In this document: one piece after another, positions 13,676 to 24,700 of the stretch
How positions within the stretch are numbered: position 1 is the stretch's first letter
Layout of the letters: each line of letters starts with the position of its first letter
Source: Paralvinella palmiformis
Lineage: Eukaryota; Annelida; Polychaeta; Terebellida; Alvinellidae
DNA length: 64,000 bases
Assembly (NCBI GenBank): GCA_025642065.1
Contig: JAODUP010000011.1
Coordinates: 979,001-1,043,000, forward strand
Direction: 5' to 3'
Program-made: the position numbers and the translations under genes
Notes under the pieces: model-generated
What the model saw: only the letters and a program-made list of their open reading frames with translations
Database searches by the model: none
What the model was told of the DNA's origin: nothing

Positions 13676-16600
13676 TTAATTACCCAATCTTTTATAGAAC
13701 AATGATTTAGCATAAGCATAAAGTTCTATGTCAATACTGTTTTTCTGATGTAATAAGCTTAAAACATCATTGTTCACATTCTCATGCAGTACAGTTTCTG
13801 CTGCAGTACTGTTGAACTGCTGAAAACTTCCCATGAACTTAACACCAAATGAAGTTTCAAACAGCTTCTTTGTGCTCAGCTGATCCTCGGTGAGGCCAAA
13901 AAAGTCCATACTCTCCAAAGCCTTCTTAGCAGATGATAATGTGTCTTCATAATGAAGGTCATCACACAATGATGGTGAATCTCTAGTGAGCATGCGAGCC
14001 ATACGATTATTAGCTGGATTTCCAGAACACTGAATGAACTCCAACAAAGACAGAGGATGATTATCAACAGCTGGCAAGTAAGAGAATAATAGAGATAGTA
14101 AATATATATGTCATATATTATGCATAACATAGCAATAACCAGTTATTATCCATTGCCTTTCTGTATTCATCTGCCAATATTATGAAGAAATAATAACTAA
14201 TATTCAACTTTTAGTCACATCAAATTTGCACAATTAAATTTAATAAAATACCAGCTGACAGTGGATATAATATTTAAGGATGGTTAGAAAATTGAAATCA
14301 AAGATGAAATTGTTTTGTTTTTCCATACTGTTAATTATCAAATTCTATTGCACACATGTTTTAAATGTAATAATATTTCAGAAGTTGTTTTTAAATACAT
14401 TAAATGTATTGACTAATATTTGTTTATTTATCTGTTTTTATTATTGATTGTATTTGATAAAATTGCTATTATGAAATAAATTTAATGAGAGCAAGAAAAA
14501 GGTGTATTTTTTCATGTACATTTTAATGGTTATATGCCACATCCAAGATTACTTACCTGGAAGCTTGTATGGTGATTAACTGAACATTAATTACCACTTG
14601 ATTGAAACAAATGTTCAGACTTTTCCATAAATTTAGCTGACGTGATCAAACAAAATGGTGGTAGTAACAAATAAATACTGTAATTTCACAAAATAAAAAA
14701 CTCTTTCAATCCAGTTGGACTGATATCTGATTTTGTTTATGGGAGATAGCATGGGTAACTCAGCAAACTTGTCTGAACTTAATATTAAATTGGGTTAGAT
14801 ATTTAAAACTGCTAAAATATTACACACATTAAAACTTAAAAATGCCTGAGCATGTAGTGTGAATGAGACATAACTGTTGATAAATAAATAGCTAGTGATT
14901 GTTCCCTTTTTTAATTCCCCCCATTTCTAGCTTTTACAGAAGTAACAATCCCATCCTTACTACATCAGTGTTCTTTTTGTGTTGTTGATTAATGTATTAA
15001 TGTATTAAAAAGATAATATATCTCTGCTAATTTGTCTTGTTCATTTTAAGCCTTTTATAAACTAACCTTTAAGACAAACTTCTACTGGATTTTCTACACC
15101 AGTACATTCACTAGGCCATGGAGGGACTGTCTGTAGATGGTGCCACTCACTCAGATAGCGTCTGATTGGTTCTCGTATTATGGTGATATAGAAATATCTG
15201 TGAACATAATTAATACCAGGAACTGTAGAAATGATGATGATGTTTAAAGCAGAATACATAAATATACAACATAAACCATTCAGATTCAAAGAAAAAGTAC
15301 AGAAGTCATCTGTCAAAATTAGGACTAACATGTTAAAAATATATTTTCAGCTCAGGGACTTTTCGCCACTCAAACCTCTTCACCAGTGAAAACCACATTC
15401 CCTGGTTCATTTGCCACTAATACTTGAGCCTTAATACCATTAAAACAAAACTAGTTATATTATTATTACTGGTCTTACGCTTTTTAAAATTTTAACCGAA
15501 AAGGGATTCAAGTGAATTGGTCATAAATCCACCACAGTTGACATTTACATATTATGCAAACACAATCTTTAACATACATCAGGTCATTTATTGGCATCTT
15601 GAATATTTAGTATCCTTTATTATTAACAGTGCAACATTAATTTTCAGTGTAACCAGTGTCAATGTTCAAATATTGGTCAGTGGGTTAACTGTAGACTTTG
15701 CTGAGTTCTTTAAGCAGGAGAACATAATATATACAATTTGTTGCTTTGATATAAAGAATTTATTAATTAAATAAGTCTATTTATTTTCCTGTAAACAAGT
15801 AGACAAAGGTGTGAGTAAGCTTTCATCAATGAGTTAATCACAATAATTGTATACATGCATATATATATATATATATATATTATATACATGGATAATTTTG
15901 TTCTACATGATTTGTTATTACAAGGTGGTAAACATTCTTTCTGCAGGGAGTGAAAACTTTTAATAACGTTATTATATCCATACCCAAAATATAACCACAT
16001 GAGAACCTTATGAAATGTTAGGTGTTTGCTAGGTAACTATAAAGGGCTAATGGGCCTAACCATAAAGGGGCGAATGGGCTCTACCATGACTCCCATGAGT
16101 ATCGAATAGGCCATGGAAAATAGTAAATTTTAGGAAGCAAGATCGAAGGCCTCTGTGTTGAGTGTTCCTGTTCCCTATATTTTCAACAAAATAATTCAAA
16201 ACTATTTAAAAATATTATAAGGAATTTTCTTTTTTGAAATATTTAGAAAAAATCATAATGATAATAAATTATTCCCTGCATTGAATGTGTGCACAATGTT
16301 TGAATAAAATATTGTGGTGGTGTTATGTTTTACAAAAAAAAATTGAGAGCAAACCTTCTGATGTTCAAAAACATGTTGTTAACTTTTTAAAGACATGATG
16401 ATAATAGGCTTTTCTGGGCAGACACATTTAACAAAGCTTAGCCTTAACTAGCCTTGCCCTTGAGGCTTGCTTTATAGTTTATTCGTTGCCAATGATTGGG
16501 TTGTTCAGAACGGACAGAGAAGGCTAACTCCTAAATTCTAAAACATGACCAAAACAAAATACATAATTAACATTAAAATAGGTTTGATACAGTCATACTA

Positions 16601-17227
16601 TATGTACCGTTTTCTTGTAGCTTCGTCGTGTCCTTCTGCCGCCGATAAGAAATTTGGTACACATAAAGCTAGATCGACCAAGGGCGGATGAACACCACAA
16701 GACGAAGATGCCGTAAAACGGCTAAATAGCCATGCCTCGCCTTTTGTATTCCTACATCTACAGGAACCTTCAAACGGAGGATTTGTGTAACACTCACATG
16801 ATGGTGTGATATTAAGTCTCACTAACTGCGTATTAAAGTATGTTCCACCGGTTCTTTGTATATGCCAAAACACAAGCACTCCCCCCAAATCTGGATTGAA
16901 AGCTTCATCGTTAAGTCGTTGTATTAAATTTTCTCTACTATTCACGTTTTTAGTAATTTTTCCGATCTGGCCATTTTGCTGGTTTTCGGAAAGCTTTGCA
17001 GTACTTGTCAAATGTTTCAACAAGCTGACTAATATTGTTGTTATATAAAACAAAGTCGCCGTAAATACTATTAATTTTAACTTTCTCCGTGATATAATCA
17101 TAATGGCTTTATCTGTTGTCGTGCAAGCACGATAATAAAGGCAGGTGCTAAAACTACTTCCGCTAGTTAAATCTAGGCCAAAGCCTGTTTGCGTAATAGA
17201 CACGTGGTTGTTTGTTAATGCCGCCAT
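13676..17227 (-). CDS. HS6ST: Heparan-sulfate 6-O-sulfotransferase, complete, 3 exons, 381 aa
   Basis: Exons on the minus strand are 17227-16608, 15197-15067 and 14070-13676 (stop TAA). Intron phases are 2 then 1, all GT/AG, and the join reads through. The product moves sulfate from PAPS to the 6-O position of glucosamine in heparan sulfate in the Golgi. Visible features: type II membrane anchor about residues 51-70; 5'-phosphosulfate loop HIQRTGG (122-128); Cys-rich CECYTNPPFEGSCRC; WLFSRF; 3'-phosphate motif REPIRRYLSEWHH (215-227) right after the first splice; exon 3 carries NPANNRMARML, MDFFGLTE and QQFNSTA, all typical of HS6ST. The first ATG (AACATGGCG, strong context) gives a 42-residue cytosolic extension. 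An in-frame ATG at 17101 would give the short tail usual for the family, so the start is uncertain. Vertebrate paralogues HS6ST1/2/3 cannot be distinguished here. Confidence 0.95.
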
Positions 17228-18124
17228 GTTGGGGGGTTAAAGGTGGCCTAACTACAAGCCAGTACGAACACAGTTGATCTCGGCCCAACTAATTCCTAGG
17301 TCGATTTCGTCTAATTAGCTAATTACAATTGAGAAATAACCTTTTTTTAACAAGAAGCTGTTAATAGTAGTTTAATCAAAACAAAATCATTTTATTTCAA
17401 AACCAAAATAAATAGTCTAATTTGAGCATTCAAAACTATGAATATGACAATTGACAGGTAGCGGAGGAAACACATTATAAAAGATTATTTATATAATAAG
17501 TACAAACCTTATTTATATAATAATACAATATTAATTATGATAGGATATGCTGTAGTATATAATTAAAAAATAAATTCGCCCAGATGAGTTTCGTCTTATT
17601 GGGATTCCCTGAAACTCTACTCGTCCATTTGGGATAAATTTGTCTTGTTGAGATTAAACCAACGAAAGCCTAATGGAGGCATGTACTTATTTTAAAGATT
17701 GGTTAGTCAGATCATTGATGATTGCTTCCACCCGATCTGTAGACACCATGCAAAGAGTGATTGTGTAGTGAAAGGCAAGATGTGTAACTATAATTATATA
17801 CGGTAATATACAATATGAAACACGTTTATAAAGAAAATATAAAAATTACTTTTCAACATTGACACAGATAATTAATCAATCAAATAAATTAACTGCCAAC
17901 ATACACTATAGGTTACATCCATGCCATTTTGTAACAGAACCAGTCGTTCACCAATACAATTTGACAATATCTCCATCTGGGTTCTGTATTAATGTTCAAC
18001 ATCCACACACTGATATAGCGGATGGAGAGCTTGTGTATTTATTTACAAGCCAAATATATTAACAAAGTGTGTGTTTAGAAATGACAAGACTACATATGTC
18101 TATATATATACAGGTAAACTTTAG
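17228..18124. other. Upstream region of the sulfotransferase gene
   Basis: Likely promoter and 5' UTR next to 17227, followed by AT-rich intergenic DNA. A short open frame at 17859-18062 has no recognisable motif. Confidence 0.4.
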
Positions 18125-18135
18125 CTTGATTGTGT

Positions 18136-18492
18136 AGTGAGCTCCGGTGGCCTAGCGGTTAAGCAACCGGCACTTGGTGCCAATGGTCGCAGGTTCGAAC
18201 CCCGTAAGAGGTCGAAACTTTTCCAGGGATTAATTTCTCGGCTCACTACATCGTGGGTGGATGACCACGTTAAACGCTGCCGTCTCCACTGAATTATTTA
18301 AAATAAAGGGGGACGTTAAAAACCCCCTGAGGACGTAAAACACTCTGGCAGTGACCACCCTCAGGGTATTTCGACTCCATCTTTCCGTACTGCTCCCCTG
18401 TAAGTGGTGGGGGAGGAGATTTCTCAACCACTCCAACATAGAGGCTGTGCTGATTAAGCGACAGCCTGGGGATTCTCCCCGAACAACAAAAC
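18136..18492 (+). mobile_element. tRNA-derived SINE, family A, near full-length copy
   Basis: Starts GAGCTCCGGTGGCCTAGCGG with A box TAGCGGTTAAGC and B box GGTTCGAACCC. The tRNA-unrelated body follows, with the conserved 3' block CAGCCTGGGGATTCTCCCCG. CTTGATTGTGT occurs exactly at 18125-18135 and 18493-18503, giving an 11-bp target-site duplication. This is the reference copy for the truncated copies at 8829-9068 and 36487-36680. Confidence 0.95.
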
Positions 18493-18566
18493 CTTGATTG
18501 TGTGACTATAGTTTACTTCATTTGAGTATTGGCATGGGATACCAATAAACGTAACTAAGTGTTAAT

Positions 18567-18609
18567 TTTAGCACACACACACACATACACACACACACAC
18601 ACACACACG
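18567..18609. repeat. (AC)n microsatellite
   Basis: A run of CA dinucleotides with one TACAC interruption, followed by a short ATGC repeat. Confidence 0.85.
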
Positions 18610-19285
18610 AATACATGCATGCATTTCCTATTCTAAACAACGCTGTGTCTGTGGGATGCACCCGCACGAGTATGTGTGCGCGTGTGTGTTGGAGAGTATG
18701 GAAAGGGCTTTGGTGGTCATATGATAAAGTTGGGGTGAGCAGACATTACTTACCCCAAATAGATGACCTTGGGCGTGCCCCGTTCTCAGTTTGAGAATCT
18801 AGATGTAAATTAAGTTGTGTAGCCTGAGTTGTTTTAAGACTAGATTTTCTTAAGTTCATGTTAATTATCAGATTAATTTCTTCAATATAAGTACTGTGCT
18901 TCTGACATTCTGCTTTCACTATTGTAATATATTAATTTTATGAAATGATATAAGTTTTGATGTTGATCACTATCAGAGGTACGATATGTATTAACGAGGA
19001 AAACAAAAGTTTGCAAAATTGGTTGATATATACCCCTAAATCATTGACTATTGCTAGAACGTGTGCTTTTACATTTATATTAATCTGTTGTAAATGTATT
19101 ACGATGATTGCAGAAAAGAATATCCATACATATGGACAACTGATTTATTAGACTCAACTGAAAAACTGTTACAACAAAAAAGAAATAAAAGATTAAATTA
19201 AAACAAATAAATAAATTCAGATCTCCACACCAATATATTAAGCCTTTTTAGTTATTTATATCTGGATTTTTTTATTTCATGTGGA

Positions 19286-19465
19286 TGATTGATGTTTTAC
19301 GGCCACTTTTGTGCATAAGGTAGGCTAAATGGGCCGAGCGACCTTCAAAGATAATGAGGCGAAGTCAAGGACGAAACAATCTTCAGATATGCCCACGCCG
19401 AGATTCGAACACGGGTGGTAGTGATCTGTGGTCCAACACGCTACCGCTAGACCACGGAGGCGCCC
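19286..19465 (-). mobile_element. tRNA-derived SINE, family B
   Basis: Read on the minus strand: GGCGCCTCCGTGGTCTAGCG with A box, B-box-like GTGTTCGAATCTC, then a body with ATTATCTTTGAAGGTCGCTC and a tail CCGTAAAACATCAATCATC. The 15-bp TTTATTTCATGTGGA flanks it perfectly at 19271-19285 and 19466-19480. Same family as the copies at 34936, 53814 and 55597. Confidence 0.94.
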
Positions 19466-20269
19466 TTTATTTCATGTGGAACCAGGGTGCATGAATAAAT
19501 TACCTATCCAAATCAGCTCAAAAAATTGCAGTGTAAGTCTTAATAAGGGCTATCACCTGTTTCAATATAAAATAGTAATACGAGTTATAACCATATTCAC
19601 GGACACAGGAGTATGAACAATCACAAGTAGCCTAATTGTTATCCTCGTATCGGTGACCTAACAAATTTCCACGGACTAGTTCTATACATATTCCTCGAGT
19701 ATTGCATCCAAAGTGTTGCGGGGTAATACCCAGTTTTAATGCTATCGGATCGAGAAAGGCTTTAAAAAATCAACATGATAATAGATTTACTATAATAAGT
19801 GTCTTTTATTATATGATCACCAATAACATGTGAATGAGGTAGCCCACATGCATGTGTTTAGTTTTAGTCGCGATGATTGTTAGGCCTGAAAATGTTATTA
19901 AATGTATACCAATCACAGCTAGGAGTAATGCAGCGTCATAGTCTTGATAAAACACAACAAAACAATTAACTGGCGAACAACATCAAATATCGCTATATAG
20001 CTCTATGTTAAAAAACAAACAGCACGATAGAGTATTATCGGTGCTGTAAAATGATATTATATTTATAGCAATTACTTATTACATGTTGTTATAGACCGGC
20101 TCTGAACTACATTGACACCATGGATTGGTGACATATATATTGGCCTGTTGATAAGTGGCAGCATATATGTTATATTCACAAGGAATATCATATATACTGT
20201 TGTAAGATCCCTGTCTCGATCAGCATCATTACAACTGTGTATGTCACATCTTTTTAAAATTTAAATTTG

Positions 20270-20440
20270 TCATGAATGTTTAATGTTACGTTAAACGGGG
20301 GCTGCATTATATAAGCAATGCTTCAAGCATCCTCTTTTTCAACATTCTATATCATTATATGTGTTTGCTTTCATTAACATTATGTATTATGAATGTTGAA
20401 ATAAACGAATTGAATTGAATTAATTTGAATTGAAAGTGCG
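20270..20440 (+). mobile_element. LINE-like 3' end with (GAATT)n-type tail
   Basis: A segment ending TGTTGAAATAAACGAATTGA followed by GAATT repeats, as at many non-LTR retrotransposon 3' ends. No protein is visible. Assigned by tail structure only. Confidence 0.45.
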
Positions 20441-20652
20441 TCATTTCTTTAAAGGTTTTAATCTCCTTCTAAAACCTATCTTTGATTCGAATGGCTATAT
20501 AACTCTGGTATAATATATGCTAGTATAAGGGTGCTATAATAATAATAATAATAGCATTCTGTGAAAGTAATTAAAATATAGTCAATTTAATTTACTCTGT
20601 AGTTTATTTATATAACAACACGTAATTTGTTGTATCTAACAATTGCCTCAAA

Positions 20653-20746
20653 CAGGACGGTAATGGCCCGGTATCGTTTTCCAATATGAGGTAGTATAAC
20701 GGTATCCAGCCGTTATATGTTTTGATACCGGTCCGGTATTGTACTG
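20653..20746. repeat. Short foldback (MITE-like) sequence
   Basis: Arms 20653-20675 and 20724-20746 are inverted, imperfect copies sharing CCGGTATC at their inner ends. The middle contains a further AACGGTAT/CCGTTATA pairing. No protein. Confidence 0.5.
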
Positions 20747-20775
20747 CTTATTTGGAGCTAGCCTAGTTAGGTTAG

Positions 20776-20806
20776 GTGCTCTCTCTCTCTCTCTCTCTCT
20801 CTCTTC

Positions 20807-20848
<42 letters not shown>
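20776..20848. repeat. (TC)n then (TA)n compound microsatellite
   Basis: CT repeats from about 20779 to 20803 are followed by TA repeats to about 20847. Confidence 0.9.
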
Positions 20849-20850
<2 letters not shown>

Positions 20851-20929
20851 ACTTCATAAGCGTGTTGTAGGCCTTTAATAATATATATTTACTGAAAATT
20901 ATTTGGTATTTTAAGGGGGGGGGATTAAG

Positions 20930-21200
20930 TATGTCTGCAATTTATGTCAATGACAATATTGATTCATTTGGCGTGCTGGTTTGCAAAAACGTGTATAGTT
21001 TTAAAACACGTTTAGGTGCTACTAGCAATGTGTTAGTAACAATGTATATTGTTTCTAGTTTGTTTTACTCTCATTCTAGCTCTTGTGCTAGATTGACGAA
21101 AGTACTTAATTTATAATTTGTTTGTATTATATATTTCACTATATCATAATTCATATGCAAATGGAATTTTTTATTCTAAAATAAATTGATTGAATTGACT
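20930..21200 (+). pseudogene. LINE C-terminal fragment with ATTGA tail
   Basis: The frame at 20931-21113 reads SAIYVNDNIDSFGVLVC, later SNVLVTMYIVSSLFYSHSS, which resembles the extreme C-terminus of CR1/L2-like LINE ORF2 proteins. It is followed by ATAAATTGATTGAATTGA, a typical tail. Similarity is from memory and weak. Confidence 0.5.
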
Positions 21201-21748
21201 AAAATTCTGTACTACTTTAACTAGTTACTGTATATATAGTATAGATCGTTCGAGTATAGATATTTGGAAAAAATTTAAGTTGTTTTTGTTCGGTAAAAGA
21301 GTTCCACAAGCAATCATATTAATGTAATTGCATCAAAAGTACCTCAGCAATTGAATACAGATATATGATATGATTCCTTACTCTGCAAGGAGTGATATCA
21401 TATCCTTAATTAATATGTATATAGAGTAATTCTAATGTATATGTTACTCGCTGATATGAACTTCTTTAGGTAACAAAAGGACATACAAATATTTCCAGAT
21501 GATAAAGGAAGTTAATGTTAGCTTTTGTCTAATATTAAACTGTAGGTTCACAATAACAGATTATTAACTTTTATAGTTTCCTATGTGAAAATTAAGTCTC
21601 CCTAATACCTATGTCAAGGTCGAAGTTTCGCTTCGGCCGAAAGGAATACGTGATGATATTGAACTAGGTGTTGTTGGTGTGTTTGCTGTCGTCTCCTCAA
21701 ACGCCCTAATATCGTTGGTTGGCGCTGTTCTGCAAGGTGCTCACCAGA

Positions 21749-24700
21749 ATGGCTTCTCTGTTGTCCAATACCAGACATTTTGCAAAGTTGCTTTCATGCC
21801 GTGGCTTCAGTACAACATTGTCTAGACCGCTCACCCCGGGCAGGTCTATGGCAATAAAAAGTGGAAATGGGTTTAAAATAGGACAACGAAGATATTGTAC
21901 GAATAAGGTCGAACTTGCTAAAAAACAAGAAACTAGCCCATCGAAGGATGTTAAGGAACATAGTGTTGGCGTTGGTAAGTTTATTTTACATATATCGCGC
22001 ACAAATAAATTATTTAGCCTTAAACCCGACAACAAGGTCACTGTAACATGATTGTTCTATACTGAGTACTCGACTATAAATATATCCCTGCCAGGGTCCG
22101 TAGTTTTTCTACATATTGTTTATCGGTTCGTTATGATATAACAAAGTTTATGTCAATATGGGAAAGAATTATACACCAGTAACCGCTGTATAAATATTTT
22201 CATGTATCTAATATTTCGCTGTATTCGCCGGTGATTGCGAAAACACGTGCCGTTCATCCATGGCATAAGCCATGATTATGATCATAAGGTCATCGTTAGG
22301 TCACCAAACTGTAAACAGCTGATTGATGTAACTAAACTAGGTCAACATTTTGTTTGTTATTAGTAGGCGGTAAACATGTTGTAAATGGTTTCTGATAGTG
22401 TAGCAAAATCATGAGAATAGTCTACTGTCTAGTGTGTAAATAACAGAATATAAAATAGCACTTGTCTCGGGATTATGAAAATGAGAGTAGTACCTGTGTC
22501 CTGTATGTGTGTAGTGTTTACTTAGCTGGTTGTCTCTTGGCCATATGTCACAGTTTGTCTCAGATTTGAGTATAGTATTTAGGGTGTAGTGGCTACTAAC
22601 CTCAAGGTTTTAGGTTTGAATCCAGCTTTTGCCTGCTTTTATAGGATATGTTTTCCTAAGCTTAAAGCAGTTGATCCTCAGTTATATGACCAGTGCTGAA
22701 TGCTTAACAAATCAACCTAATTATGGATATTATATGTAACTTTATAATCTACATGTATAAACTATAATAATTAATATTAATAAAGATGAGAAATAATGAT
22801 AAAACACTGTTTGTGTATGTATGTGTGTTTCTTTGTACAACTACAAGTGTCTGTTGAGTACTTTACCAGCTGTATGCCCTTATAAGGCTTATTGTTCAGT
22901 GCCTCAATTTGTGGTGACATTTGTTAGAAGAACATTATGGTGAGGCATTATGAGTCATAATGCCTCATCATAATGGTAATCATAATTTAATTATGACTAA
23001 CAAGGGAATGTGATGAGCTTTGTTGTGGCAGCAGTTTACTGTTGATTAAATTTGCCAGATTCTTAAAGTGAAGATTGTCATCCAGTTTTTCATGTTTTAT
23101 ATTTTCATATAGTTGGTGGCCCATGGTTCTAGTTTCACATCTATAAAAAAATAATTTAACCTCACCAGGCCCAAGTAAAACTTCATGAGATTCAATGGAG
23201 AATGTAAAACCACAAAATTTCTTTATAAAGATAATAATTCTATGCACTTGTAAATTAATTTTATTTAATCACAATCAATATAATGATATTACAATACAAT
23301 TATAAACCCATTCAGTAATCCCAATTCAATGTGTATAACAAAGTCCATAACATACTATACATTCAATAATCACCAAACAAACACATTCAACTGTTGAGAT
23401 GGTGACTGTCCTTACCAAATATCAACCACCAAACAACAGGGTTTGGAATAATATCTTTTGGTAGTGGCTCTTCATGTGCAATGAATTACAGTTCTTCTCA
23501 TTTCCCCAAACCTGGCTGCAGTGTCAAATGAAATATACCATGAAGATTTGTACTTCAGGAGCTTCATGTGATAACCGCTGGTATTAACAAACACAGTAGT
23601 TCTGTATGATATTCTCAGGCTTAACCTAACTAATGATTTACAAATAAGATGAATCTAAAATTATTTGTTTTATCTGCCATGTGTGAAGATTGGTTGTTGA
23701 TATCTGGTTTGAAAACAGCATCAACTAGTTCTTGTATGTAACCAGACCTGCCAACCTTTTAAGTTCACCATATTATTTTCATACCACAAAGCATGGGTTG
23801 CAGAGTCACACACATTTCATGCCACATTGATCATTAGCCAATCTTCCTGTTGTGGATTACCTCAACCAATTACCAACTTCTTTTTCCTTTGTATCTTTCC
23901 GTGACATTGGTGTGTTGGCAGCTATTTTTCAGTCGATGCACATTTAATTTCAAGAGCGGTAGAATATATATTAATTTTACAAAGAGGAAATGAGTGGAAA
24001 AGTGAGACTAAGAAAAAGAAAAGCAGACAGAACTCTAGCACTATCAAGCAATGTTGGAAATAACAGAAGTCAGAGACTTCTATTGCGTTACATGAATATA
24101 TATCTATACCAGACATGGGGCCAATTCAATTCCAGAATTGGAATTGATGATTTAAAAAAAATGGTTTCTACAAAAAATAAATCCACAAATTAATTTACCA
24201 TTTTTGCCAGGTTAAAACTTAATATGGTGTTACCAAGTTACTGGAACCAAATTGATCTAGAATTTTGATTCCATATATATATATATATATATATATATAT
24301 GGGGAACAATTTGGGACAAATAAGTTAGTGGCCCACAGGGCCACTAACTTTAAAAAAATAGCATCCCTTATCCAATGTTAATGGCCCTGAAAAGATATTG
24401 GAGCGACTAGCCAGCCAAATACTGTAGGGGATGCTATAAGCCCCCCCGAGAACATTTTGGATTGGACCTTTTGAGAGTGATTCTCGGGTATATTTTAAGT
24501 AATATTTTCAGGAGGGATTTGTGAACTAATCACCACACTAACTGGTGTCAAAATAACACAGTCTACACCCCAACAAGAACAAAACTTTATTTAGCTCGAA
24601 TAGAGATAATGTACACGCCCTGACTGTCAGATTAAAAAAAGGAACAATAATAATACAGATTACGTATAAATTTTCAAGTCTATCAATTAATTCCTCCTCC

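Noticed and set aside
18136..18220. Possible functional tRNA gene (A and B boxes present)
   Set aside because: The tRNA-like head is joined to a SINE body, lacks a proper acceptor stem and is bounded by target duplications.
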